Source of the DNA: Chlamydia suis
GTDB taxonomy: Bacteria > Chlamydiota > Chlamydiia > Chlamydiales > Chlamydiaceae
NCBI RefSeq assembly: GCF_900169085.1
Contig: NZ_LT821323.1
Span: forward strand, 992,001-1,056,000
DNA: 64,000 nt
Direction of reading: 5' to 3'
Of this stretch, positions 52,727-60,704 are shown in pieces. The position numbers were made by a program, and so were the translations under genes. The notes under the pieces were generated by a model. It was not told the DNA's origin. It did not search any database and was given only the letters and a program-made list of their open reading frames with translations. Every line of letters begins with the position of its first letter. Within the stretch, counting starts at the first letter, position 1.

Positions 52727-54217
52727 TTATTGATACAGGCTACGGACGGCATCGTGCTGTGTTTGTAAGATTTGTAGTAGAAAGTTGTCCATGTTTCTCC
52801 AGTGATCTTTAAGCTCTTCTATCGATCGGAGCATTTCATCGTGCTCTAGGCGAAATAGCTCTTTGTAGCTTTCTGCTATCGTTCGGACAGCATTGGCACG
52901 AAGATCATAGACTGTTGAAGAAACTTTTGCTAACTCGGATAGAGAGGTGCAGATTTTTCCCATTCCTTCAAAAAACGTTTTTGAGGAGGCTCGCTGCCAT
53001 CCTCCTGTTGCCTTGCGAATGACATTCAGTAGGCCTTCTCCTCCAACCTCCCCGATCAAGGGTGAAACAGCTCCGAAAATACCTAAGGTAGCCGTAGCGA
53101 TACCGAGCCATTTCGTAATTTGAGCTTGTCTAGCAAAGGAGTTGGCAATATTCTTGGCTTCTCGCATGAAATGCTCTCGAGTGGTGCGGCGCTCTAAAAG
53201 ATCTTGTTCGCGACTATTGAGCATGAGTTTCATAATCTCTGCGCAGATACGTAAAATATCCAAATGGTTAAGGCGTATGCGAAGCAATTGACTGAGTTGG
53301 GCTTCAGAAAGAGCAAACTCACGCACTTCTTGGGGTAGATATTCAGGATGGGGGGTGTGATGGCGTTGTTTTTTAGTAGGAACGTCTAGAGTTACCGCGA
53401 AAGGTTCCTTTTCTTCATGTTGATCCGGGTGGTCGTGATCACGGTTGCGTTCGCGATCGCCTTCTTGAGGCTGATCGTCTTGATCTTGCGATCGCCCTTC
53501 CTTAATCGAAGCTTCTGTTTGAGCCTTTGTTTCAAATAGAGCCATGGGGCTCATAAGTGTTCGGAATGGCAAGCTGTCTTTTCGAGATGAAGGAGAAGCA
53601 TCGGAAGATTGAGAAGATGATGTTGTAAGCGCTTTTTCTGAGAGATGGCTCTCCTTTTTGTTGAAGACGGTAATGAAAAGTCGAGTGGGGGGAGGAGAGC
53701 TCAGAGAAGAGGATGCGTGAGGTTGTGTGAAATTGGGACCAGGGAGCAAAGCTGTAAGAGTTGTGGTATTCTTCGAAGTGTTTTGCAGAGAAGTTGTGCA
53801 TACATGTTTCAAAGAAAGAGGTTTTGAAGAAGCTTGAGAAAAGATTTTTTCGGGTAGTGGGACGAGGTCCTGAGAATTCTGAGGTGTTGATTGGGGTGAA
53901 GAGGGGGCTTCCTTTGTTATAGAGCTTGCTGTTGAGGAAGACAAAAAACCTCGTTGGGGCGTTGAGGCATGCTTGGTGAATAGAGATTCGCTCGGTGAAG
54001 AGTAACTTTTCATTGTGGTACAAAGAGCATTCTCTACATTTGTAATAATCGATAAGCAAAGATCAGAGCAAGCGCGCAATAATGCTTCCTGTTGGGTGTC
54101 TAAAGTCTGTATATCGCAGGAAATGGCTGAGGTCGTTTCACAAGCGGTCTCTTGCTGCTCTCCAGGTACTGGGGAGAGGGGTGAAAGCTGGGTTTCTTGA
54201 GTTACAGATATCGTCAT
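52727..54217 (-). CDS. copD2: Type III secretion translocator-like protein CopD2 (CT860 type)
   Basis: A 496-aa YopD-like minor translocator. Residues ~1-260 are low-complexity, rich in Ser, Thr, Pro and Gln, with a charged run RERNRDHDHPDQHEEKE (~250-266). The C-terminal half is helical with a single hydrophobic stretch (WLGIATATLGIFGAVSPLIG, ~370-390) and amphipathic helices after it, the pattern of YopD/CopD proteins. It is the last gene of the operon with the CT863-type gene, the chaperone Scc3 and CopB2, 12 bp after copB2. Translocator function is inferred from family and context. Confidence 0.82.
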   Translation of the reverse strand: MTISVTQETQLSPLSPVPGEQQETACETTSAISCDIQTLDTQQEALLRACSDLCLSIITNVENALCTTMKSYSSPSESLFTKHASTPQRGFLSSSTASSITKEAPSSPQSTPQNSQDLVPLPEKIFSQASSKPLSLKHVCTTSLQNTSKNTTTLTALLPGPNFTQPHASSSLSSPPPTRLFITVFNKKESHLSEKALTTSSSQSSDASPSSRKDSLPFRTLMSPMALFETKAQTEASIKEGRSQDQDDQPQEGDRERNRDHDHPDQHEEKEPFAVTLDVPTKKQRHHTPHPEYLPQEVREFALSEAQLSQLLRIRLNHLDILRICAEIMKLMLNSREQDLLERRTTREHFMREAKNIANSFARQAQITKWLGIATATLGIFGAVSPLIGEVGGEGLLNVIRKATGGWQRASSKTFFEGMGKICTSLSELAKVSSTVYDLRANAVRTIAESYKELFRLEHDEMLRSIEELKDHWRNMDNFLLQILQTQHDAVRSLYQ

Positions 54218-54229
54218 AGGTTCGAATCG

Positions 54230-55753
54230 TTATCGTAAAGCTTCTACAAATGTTTGGTCGATTTCTCTTTGTAATTGTAGAGTTTCTGAGAGTTGTTCAA
54301 AAGAGGTTTGCAAGGAATCGAGGAGTTGTTCTGCTCGTAATAAATATTCATCTCGCTCCCAATTGATACATTCGATATGGGAGTCAATTTGGGTGCAGCG
54401 TGCACGCAGTTTTTGACTGCTTGCCTGTAAGGAAAGGGCGATGCCCTGTGTGAGTCCCAGCATTCCCGATAATGCAGGAGAGATGGATTTTACCACCCCT
54501 TCTAAAAGAGGGCTCATTCCAAGTTTAGCAACGTAAAGAGAGGAGAGGGAGAGCATGCAGCTAAAAAGAGTTAAGGCTAGTTTCACATAACCAAGGTAAC
54601 GCATCTTTTTTTCCAGATCATTGCCGGGAAGATGTTTAGCGATAGCTCGCCATCCGTCAAAAGCTTCTAAAAGGGAGATGACGATCATGATGAGGGCTGC
54701 AAAGAGCGCGCACCAAGAAAGGATACCACCTCCCATAGCTATGATGGTTACTGCTACTCCCATCTCCATCCAGGGAACAATAGTGGCTACGATGCTAGCT
54801 AAAGAATCCCAGAATCTCGTGGTTTTTGCTTTAGCAACTAGTTTCTGCACTTGTTCAATACGTTGTTGGTGCAGCATCGTTAGCTCGTTTTGAGTGGTTT
54901 CTAAATTTTCTTTGTAAGAGGAATATGCAGAAAAATCCGAGAGGATGCCTTGCTTAGTCAGAAGATAGCTCAAAGAGAAAATGCCTATAGTAGGGGGAGT
55001 AATGAGGGGAACTACCGCTGTTGCTCGCGCTTTTCTTTTTTGTATGGTCAGGGCTTTTTGCTGTGGATGAGGATTTTCTTTTGAAGAATGATCAGAAGAG
55101 TCCTGGTGTTCGCTAAATGTTTTCGAAAGAGGGGGTGGCGTGCGAAGCGGGGATTCTTGCTGCTTTTGTGCCTCAACAAACGCTTTCTTTTCTGAAATGA
55201 AGCTATCTTTTAGAGCTTTTGTTTCAGAAGACGGTGATGAAGCTTCTTCTCTGGAAGCTGGGCAGAACTCTTTGGAAAGGGGGAGCTCCGGGTGCTTCTG
55301 GGGATGAGGAGTTTGAAGGGGTGTTTCTGGGGGAGTAAATTGTTGCGAGACCCTCATCTCGACTTGCTTTGGATGAGCGAAAGTCTGTGCCTGAGGGTGT
55401 GTTTTCGCGGGCAGCTCGCGAAGAGAAGATTTAGCATGCCCTTGGGAAAAAAGACTCCAAGGAGAAGAGGTTGTAGTACGTATGGTTGAGGAAAACTGGG
55501 AAAGGGGAGAACTTCCAAAGAGCATTACGCGTTCTTTAGGGGTGGCTAGTTGTAACTTAGCACGAAAAACAGGAGAACGTTGGGATTGAGAGGGATTTTT
55601 AGCAAACAAACTTCGTACACAGGAAGGCATAGTTTCCGAAGATAAGGAGCACGAAAAAGGAAATTTTTCTGCAGGGGAAACTGGAGTGGGATCTGGTAAA
55701 TCTGGTTTTTGAGAAAGAGAAATGTCTATTGATTGAGCAAGCCAGGACGACAT
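54230..55753 (-). CDS. copB2: Type III secretion translocator-like protein CopB2 (CT861 type)
   Basis: A 507-aa YopB-like major translocator. The first ~240 residues are Ser/Pro/Gln-rich and probably unfolded before secretion. A hydrophobic core follows at ~245-430: TPPTIGIFSLSYLLT, WMEMGVAVTIIAMGGGILSW with FAALIMIVISLL, and LALTLFSCMLSLSSLYV. A coiled-coil tail (DSLQTSFEQLSETLQLQREI) ends the protein. The paired hydrophobic segments suit insertion into the host or inclusion membrane. It lies 21 bp after the chaperone gene and 12 bp before copD2. Confidence 0.82.
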   Translation of the reverse strand: MSSWLAQSIDISLSQKPDLPDPTPVSPAEKFPFSCSLSSETMPSCVRSLFAKNPSQSQRSPVFRAKLQLATPKERVMLFGSSPLSQFSSTIRTTTSSPWSLFSQGHAKSSLRELPAKTHPQAQTFAHPKQVEMRVSQQFTPPETPLQTPHPQKHPELPLSKEFCPASREEASSPSSETKALKDSFISEKKAFVEAQKQQESPLRTPPPLSKTFSEHQDSSDHSSKENPHPQQKALTIQKRKARATAVVPLITPPTIGIFSLSYLLTKQGILSDFSAYSSYKENLETTQNELTMLHQQRIEQVQKLVAKAKTTRFWDSLASIVATIVPWMEMGVAVTIIAMGGGILSWCALFAALIMIVISLLEAFDGWRAIAKHLPGNDLEKKMRYLGYVKLALTLFSCMLSLSSLYVAKLGMSPLLEGVVKSISPALSGMLGLTQGIALSLQASSQKLRARCTQIDSHIECINWERDEYLLRAEQLLDSLQTSFEQLSETLQLQREIDQTFVEALR

Positions 55754-55774
55754 AATGACTAGAGTCTTTTGTGG

Positions 55775-56293
55775 TTAAGAATACGATTTGATGGCTAAAA
55801 TTTCTTCTTTTAACGCGTTATAAGAAGAACTCAATTTGGCTTTTTGCCAGGCAAGATCCAAAGCCTTTTCCGCTTCTTCAGGATTGTTGAGAAGAGTGTA
55901 GCAGACATAGGCATAGTAGTGGGGATATGGGTCTTTTTCCCTTAGCAAAGCCGCTACGCCATAAGCATGGAGGGCTTGCGGATATTTTTGACGCATGTGG
56001 AGGGATGCTCCCAAAGAAAACCAAAACTTAGAAACGAAAGGATTGAAAAAAACTAACCAGTAGAAGGCTGTAGAGCTCTCTTCGTACTCGCCTTGCAAAT
56101 AGGCTTGGTATCCTTCCTTATAAACTCGTTCTAGATCTTCCGCAGACAGCTTAAAAACCTTTTGGTATGTATCTAAAGGGATGTCCTTGTTGGGGATATA
56201 CTTGTCGAAATACGCTTCCATATCATCTGGAAGAGGATACATGTGCGGATGAGTCTTAGAAATTTTATCAAGTATATAAGCTAAATAACGCAT
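55775..56293 (-). CDS. scc3: SycD/LcrH-type class II type III chaperone Scc3
   Basis: A 172-aa TPR protein. Three tandem repeats span ~residues 50-160: GYQAYLQGEYEESSTAFYWL, FSLGASLHMRQKYPQALHAYG and YYAYVCYTLLNNPEEAEKAL. Class II chaperones of this kind keep translocators soluble in the bacterial cytosol before secretion. The N-terminus mentions no signal peptide. Its ATG overlaps the stop of the upstream gene (TAATG), so translation is coupled. The two translocator genes downstream are the obvious clients. Also called lcrH_2 or CT862 (recalled). Confidence 0.9.
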   Translation of the reverse strand: MRYLAYILDKISKTHPHMYPLPDDMEAYFDKYIPNKDIPLDTYQKVFKLSAEDLERVYKEGYQAYLQGEYEESSTAFYWLVFFNPFVSKFWFSLGASLHMRQKYPQALHAYGVAALLREKDPYPHYYAYVCYTLLNNPEEAEKALDLAWQKAKLSSSYNALKEEILAIKSYS

Positions 56294-57753
56294 TAGGGAC
56301 GCATATTGTAAATAAAGGTGTCCATTAGTTCTTTCAATAGTTTCAAGACGTTAGATCTTGCTTGGTGGCACTGAGAAACCTCCTGGAGAAGCCGTTGCAT
56401 GTCTGTTCGTTCTAGCTGGGTGATTTTCTCCATGTTTTCTTTGCGCATTTGGATATTTTCTTTCAGGAGCTTTTTCTCATCTTCAGACCAAGTATAAGAG
56501 TCTCCAATCGATACACCGAGTTTTTTAGCTCGATCAACAAGAGCTTGCATTTCCTCGTTTTGATTCCAATCAATGGCTCCTTTCTCATTGTTAATTTTAG
56601 ACAACAGTAGTGTCAGTGTATCCACGTTGTCTGTTCGTTCTTTGACGCGCAGATATAACTCATGAGCTTCGGCTTCTGCCTGTCCTAAAATTCTAGCCAT
56701 GAGTTTCATGAAGCGTAAAAAAACATTTTCGATCGGAGGTGTCTTGGGAGTCTCCTCTGTGGTCGTGGGGGAAGCAAATAAGGACATTGGAGAAGGAGGC
56801 TTTTTCTGAAAGGAGCTTTGACAGAACTCTGGATTTGCTTTGCAAGAAGAACGAGAAGCAGAGTTATATGCAAAATGAGACACAGAGAAGATGTTTGTAT
56901 CGGTCTCGTTTACGTGATCTGAGGATAGACTCGACTTGGATTTTTTTTGGGTCCACACTTTTACATCATCTGTTTGATCCTCTTCTTGATGAGAGTCCTT
57001 ATGATTGTGTTCTTGGTTTGAGTTTCTTTCTTGACGTCCTTCCTGTTTTCCTTTTTCTGCTGAGTATGTTTTGGTTATTGGAGCAGAACGTTCCCACTCC
57101 TGTTGAGGATGTTGTGTCGCTTTTGTCGAAAGAGCGGACTGGTAAGAGCGAGAGTTCTCGTTAGAAGCTTTTTGAGAGGGAGAGGGATTAGCTCGTGTGT
57201 GTGGAACGATAGATGATGGAACCGCTTTGATCACTCCGCGCACGGGATTGGAAAGTAGAGAGGGTTGTCCTTGCATAGCAAAGGGTCGAGCTAATGGTTG
57301 AGGAGAGCTCTTCCCTTGATGGGAGAGAGTGGAGGATGCCGGTTTCGCTTGCATAGAGAATAGGGAGAATGTCCCTTTCGGGGCAGGCTGAGTGGGAGCT
57401 GTCGTTCCTTTTTGTAAAAGGTGAGAAGGATTGGAAGAAGAAGTATCTTCTAAAGCTTGCATCAGCTCAGAAATTTGAATTTCTAACTCTACTGTTTCAG
57501 GAGGAAGGAAGATCAGACTGTGTTGAGACACTGGAGAGAGGAGTCCCTCCTGAGCAGTACAAATGCTTGCGATTCCTAATAAGGAGATTAGCGTTTCGTT
57601 GCAGCACTCTTCAACGGATGAAGAGAGAACAACCTCTCCCAAGGTTGTTTTCAATACTCCTTTATCTTGGGTAAGGACTTGGGATGTATTCCCTAGGTCT
57701 CCCTTTAGAGAAGTGTTGGCTGACACGGAGGAAAGGGGGGTAGGGGTATCCAT
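56293..57753 (-). CDS. First gene of the translocator operon, unknown function (CT863 type)
   Basis: I choose ATG at 57753 (486 aa, MDTPTPLSSVSANTS). The first ~300 residues are low-complexity, rich in Ser, Thr, Pro and Gln (QPLARPFAMQGQPSLLS, QQEWERSAPITKTYS), then a charged run (RQERNSNQEHNHKDSHQEEDQ). The last ~140 residues are helical (RFMKLMARILGQAEAEAHEL, MEKITQLERTDMQRLLQEV). No membrane segment is seen. The style matches the N-terminal halves of CopB2 and CopD2, and the stop overlaps the chaperone start, so I infer a type III substrate or a hydrophilic partner of the translocators. Confidence 0.78.
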   Translation of the reverse strand: MDTPTPLSSVSANTSLKGDLGNTSQVLTQDKGVLKTTLGEVVLSSSVEECCNETLISLLGIASICTAQEGLLSPVSQHSLIFLPPETVELEIQISELMQALEDTSSSNPSHLLQKGTTAPTQPAPKGTFSLFSMQAKPASSTLSHQGKSSPQPLARPFAMQGQPSLLSNPVRGVIKAVPSSIVPHTRANPSPSQKASNENSRSYQSALSTKATQHPQQEWERSAPITKTYSAEKGKQEGRQERNSNQEHNHKDSHQEEDQTDDVKVWTQKKSKSSLSSDHVNETDTNIFSVSHFAYNSASRSSCKANPEFCQSSFQKKPPSPMSLFASPTTTEETPKTPPIENVFLRFMKLMARILGQAEAEAHELYLRVKERTDNVDTLTLLLSKINNEKGAIDWNQNEEMQALVDRAKKLGVSIGDSYTWSEDEKKLLKENIQMRKENMEKITQLERTDMQRLLQEVSQCHQARSNVLKLLKELMDTFIYNMRP

Positions 57754-58072
57754 AATTACAGAAGTTGATGTATCACAAGCCTTTCGGAAAGGAGGGACCT
57801 TAGCTAAAAAGTATTTTTCATGCAAGTTTGATTATAGAGAAGAGGGAGGGCGTTACTTTCTGAGATTCAATAAATTAATTTGCGATTTAGATGGTCGGCA
57901 ATGAGACGGTCGAGAAGAAAAAGCGGTAATCTTGATACAATAGAGGGGGAAGTGTTTGTTTTTTTTTATCTGATTAAAAGGTTGGCATTGGAAAAGATGT
58001 GAAAACTTTCCCAATGTACGAGGAAAAGCGCTCGGAAGTAATTAACCTATTGCTAAAATAAGCCGTAGGCGA
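57754..58072. other. Intergenic region between the translocator operon and tRNA-Leu
   Basis: No gene is visible. The minus-strand promoter of the translocator operon should lie here, but no strong sigma-66 pair is obvious; late chlamydial genes often use sigma-28 or weak promoters. The sequence is mixed in composition with a T-run near 57958-57968. Confidence 0.35.
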
Positions 58073-58078
58073 TACCAT
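58050..58078 (+). promoter_or_regulatory. Candidate promoter of tRNA-Leu
   Basis: TTGCTA (58050-58055) and TACCAT (58073-58078) are separated by exactly 17 bp, each matching at four of six positions. The -10 element ends 22 bp before the tRNA. Confidence 0.4.
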
Positions 58079-58100
58079 GGTCTCCTCTTTCGGTGTCTAT

Positions 58101-58182
58101 GCCCAGGTGGTGAAATTGGTAGACACGCTGGATTTAGGATCCAGTGCTTCGCGGCATGTAGGTTCAAGTCCTATCCTGGGCA
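58101..58182 (+). tRNA. tRNA-Leu (anticodon TAG)
   Basis: GCCCAGG pairs with CCTGGGC (acceptor). The D arm is TGGTGAAATTGGTAGACA, the anticodon arm is CTGGA-TTTAGGA-TCCAG with anticodon TAG, and a long variable arm and T arm (TAGG-TTCAAGT-CCTA) follow. The discriminator is A. CCA is not encoded. Confidence 0.96.
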
Positions 58183-58261
58183 ACTCTTTCTTCCTCATTC
58201 TTTTTCAGATAGTTGTGTTTTATCGAGAATCCGTATCTGCGGAAAAAATGGGGGAATTTCC

Positions 58262-58570
58262 ATGAAGCGGCTGTCGATGCTTGCAGGAATGATTTCGTTA
58301 AGTTCTACTGTTTTTGGAGAAGTGTATAGCGAGTCTTTGGTTGGACCGTCAGAAAGCACTTTTATTGCAGGCGTAGAATTTGAAGAGCGGGAGGGCGAAA
58401 GCATCCCTTACAGTTTTCACTACCCTTATCAATATGATTATTATTATCCCGAAACAGGAGTGGATGAGGAAGATGTAGAGAGCTCGGCAGGGGATGCGGA
58501 ATGCCCTTGTAAGAAAAAAGTTCCTGATAAGAAGAAAAAAAAGGAGTCCCGTCGAAGACGTCCATCTTAG
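58262..58570 (+). CDS. Small exported protein of unknown function (102 aa)
   Basis: I do not recognise it. An N-terminal signal peptide is clear (KRLSMLAGMISLSSTVFGEVYS, likely cut after Ala or Gly near residues 19-20). The mature part is acidic with a Tyr-rich stretch (HYPYQYDYYYPETG, ~52-65), a CPC motif, and a strongly basic tail of Lys and Arg (~84-100). GGGGGAA lies before the ATG. It follows tRNA-Leu by 80 bp and overlaps the convergent xerD by four bases. An envelope or nucleic-acid-binding role is possible but unproven. Confidence 0.7.
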   Translation: MKRLSMLAGMISLSSTVFGEVYSESLVGPSESTFIAGVEFEEREGESIPYSFHYPYQYDYYYPETGVDEEDVESSAGDAECPCKKKVPDKKKKKESRRRRPS

Positions 58571-59463
58571 GAATTCCTGGGATGATAGGCGTGGAATTTC
58601 TCAATCAAGCTCTCCGAAGCGACATGCGTATAGATCTCTGTGGAAGAAATACGAGAGTGCCCAAGCATTTCTTGAATAATGCGGAGATCCGCTTGATTAT
58701 TGAGTAGATGTGTAGCAAACGCATGTCGCAAGGAATGCGGGGAGATGTGTTTTGTTGTAACGGATTTTGCATAAAAGGTAATCCGTTTCCACACGCAGGA
58801 ACGCTCTAATTTTTTCCCTCTGATAGACAAAAATAGGTGTTCTTCAGAGGGATATTTTTTTTGTAAGATTTCTCTAAAAGAGGCTAAATAGGAATCAATC
58901 GCTTGCCTTGCTTTCATGCTGATAGGAACAAGGCGCGTTTTTCTTCCCTTTCCTGTCACTCGAATAAAGTCATCACTAATATCCCCAATACAAAGATCAC
59001 AAAGCTCGGATACGCGAATGCCTGTGGCATAGAACGTATACAAGATGGCGGTATCTCTACTGGCTATGTGGGCATTTAAATGGGGAAGGCTAAGAGGTCG
59101 ATTCAGTAACGAGTTGACTTCTTCTGTAGAAAGAATAGAAGGAAGTTTTTTCCAAATTTTAGGATGCTCTATAAAAGGCTGTTGCTGGATCAACTTAGCA
59201 TCTTTTAGGAAATGGAAGAACACTTTGAGTGCTATCAGCCGACGGGCTAAAGTGGTTTCAGATTCTTTTGCTTGGTGACATCTTTCTACAAAAAGAAAGA
59301 CACTCTCTTGGTTAATCGTGTCTAGAGTAGTAATGGGTACGCGTTGCAAAAAAAGAAGGATATCTTGGCAATAGGCTTGCACAGAAAGAGGAGCGATCCC
59401 TCGGTCGACAGCAAGAAAGATCGTAAATTGATTGATTAGCTGTTGGTGAAGAGGGGAGGGCAT
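58567..59463 (-). CDS. xerD: Tyrosine recombinase XerD
   Basis: Site-specific recombinase that, with XerC, resolves chromosome dimers at dif. I start at ATG 59463 (298 aa) where AAGGAT lies six bases upstream; the frame is open for another 122 codons but without family similarity. Catalytic residues are Arg150 (ATGIRVSEL), Lys172, His243 and Arg246 (HSLRHAFATHLL), His269 (LGHS) and the nucleophile Tyr278 (STEIYTHV). The N-terminal SAM-like domain spans ~1-95. Stop overlaps the convergent small exported protein gene by four bases. Confidence 0.95.
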   Translation of the reverse strand: MPSPLHQQLINQFTIFLAVDRGIAPLSVQAYCQDILLFLQRVPITTLDTINQESVFLFVERCHQAKESETTLARRLIALKVFFHFLKDAKLIQQQPFIEHPKIWKKLPSILSTEEVNSLLNRPLSLPHLNAHIASRDTAILYTFYATGIRVSELCDLCIGDISDDFIRVTGKGRKTRLVPISMKARQAIDSYLASFREILQKKYPSEEHLFLSIRGKKLERSCVWKRITFYAKSVTTKHISPHSLRHAFATHLLNNQADLRIIQEMLGHSRISSTEIYTHVASESLIEKFHAYHPRNS

Positions 59464-59703
59464 AGATATCCTTTTAGACAACAAACGATAAAGATTCGAA
59501 GTCTTTTTATAGAGATAAACTTTTTTAGAATAGAATAAATCGTTCTTACGCTGTTTTAGAATAAGAGTTCTTTTAATTCTGAGCTTGGGGGGTGCTGTAT
59601 TGATAATAACCTTTCCAAAAGGTACCATGGAAGGCTCTCCTTTTGCTCTAAAAAGAAGACCGTCAAAAAGGGCAGGAGGCTTGTATAAGGGACCAGGAGT
59701 TTT

Positions 59704-60690
59704 ATGATTAAGATAGCACAAAGTTTCAAACCTTACATAATGGAGCCTGGAGCTAAGATTCCTATTCCCGGGTCGACTTTGTATGCACAGGTGTTTCCTT
59801 CGCTTTGGAGAATATTTTCTTCTTCGCATACGGTATTAGACGAAGGGAGGATTCCTTTGAGCGGTCCTTTGAAACGTTTTGTAGTATTTCAAAACTTGGA
59901 TCGAGGGGGCATTGCTGTGATGTCTGATCAATACAAGTATTACCTGTCTCCTCAGGGAGAGTATACTACCTCGATAGCGAAGCTTCCTCCTGCCTCTTCG
60001 CATTCCGGAGAATATGTTTCTTTCGGTGTGCACAAGCATGCGGATCTAGAAAAAATTCGAAGACGAAAAGATCTCAAGGAGATTCTGCCTTTTGTATTTC
60101 GGCATGGAGTACTTTTGCAACAGCTTTCTTTGCCACCTTTAAAACAGACGGCGGTGTCTCTTCTTTTGAAGCAGTTAGATGAAGCGATTGCAAAAGCAGA
60201 TAAGGAAAGGATTTTTCCTTTGTTAGAAAACTTTGTGTATGCCGGGATATCGAAGACTTTGTTGCCGCGTCTGTATGATGAGGAGTATCAGGGAATTGTG
60301 TCAGAAGATCCCAAACACGAGCAAGAAGAAGTTCCTTTTGCATTACTGAGAGCTGCAGCTCTCAGTATGCAAAAAATCTTTATAGAAGAACAAGACGGAG
60401 TGGTGACTGTATTGCCCGCGCTTCCCCCAGAGTTCCCCTGCGGTAGATGGGTTGGGCTCTCCTTGAGTATGGGGGAGATTTCTTTTGAATGGGCGAAAAA
60501 AAAACTTCGAAAGGTTGTGTTAAAAGCGCACTCTTCTGGAGCTATTGTGATAACGACTCCGGGGATTCGTTCATGCCGTTTGCGTATAGAAGAACAAGGG
60601 AAAAATCTCTCTTGTCAAATGAAAAAAAATTTAGAAAAAGTGGAGATAAAAGCGGGAACCACGTATTTATGGGACCGTTTTCATCAATAA
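59704..60690 (+). CDS. Protein of unknown function with glycosidase-like C-terminal domain (CT865 type)
   Basis: A 328-aa protein without signal peptide. The last ~110 residues contain VTVLPALPPEFPCG, then GLSLSMGEISFEWAKKKLRKV, which follows the pattern LPALP-x-x-W/F-P-x-G ... GL...GG ... W of the C-terminal beta domain of GH95/GH65-type glycosidases. The middle (~115-215) is helical with no visible catalytic Glu/Asp pair. The N-terminus (MEPGAKIPIPGSTLYAQVFPS) looks beta-rich. glgB begins 14 bp later, so a role in glycogen or oligosaccharide handling is a reasonable guess. No family is assigned with certainty. Confidence 0.7.
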   Translation: MIKIAQSFKPYIMEPGAKIPIPGSTLYAQVFPSLWRIFSSSHTVLDEGRIPLSGPLKRFVVFQNLDRGGIAVMSDQYKYYLSPQGEYTTSIAKLPPASSHSGEYVSFGVHKHADLEKIRRRKDLKEILPFVFRHGVLLQQLSLPPLKQTAVSLLLKQLDEAIAKADKERIFPLLENFVYAGISKTLLPRLYDEEYQGIVSEDPKHEQEEVPFALLRAAALSMQKIFIEEQDGVVTVLPALPPEFPCGRWVGLSLSMGEISFEWAKKKLRKVVLKAHSSGAIVITTPGIRSCRLRIEEQGKNLSCQMKKNLEKVEIKAGTTYLWDRFHQ

Positions 60691-60704
60691 ATTCGTAAAA
60701 TATC

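Noticed and set aside
53532-54059. 175-codon frame within copD2 on the same strand
   Set aside because: Out-of-frame shadow of the low-complexity half of copD2; the operon spacing supports the copD2 frame.
56739-57164. 141-codon plus-strand frame inside the CT863-type gene
   Set aside because: It mirrors the low-complexity Ser/Gln/Pro-coding stretch on the other strand and lacks a ribosome binding site. Composition explains the open frame.
59464-59829. 122-codon N-terminal extension of xerD
   Set aside because: The extension is basic and unlike Xer proteins, it would overlap the start of the CT865-type gene, and a good start with AAGGAT exists at 59463.
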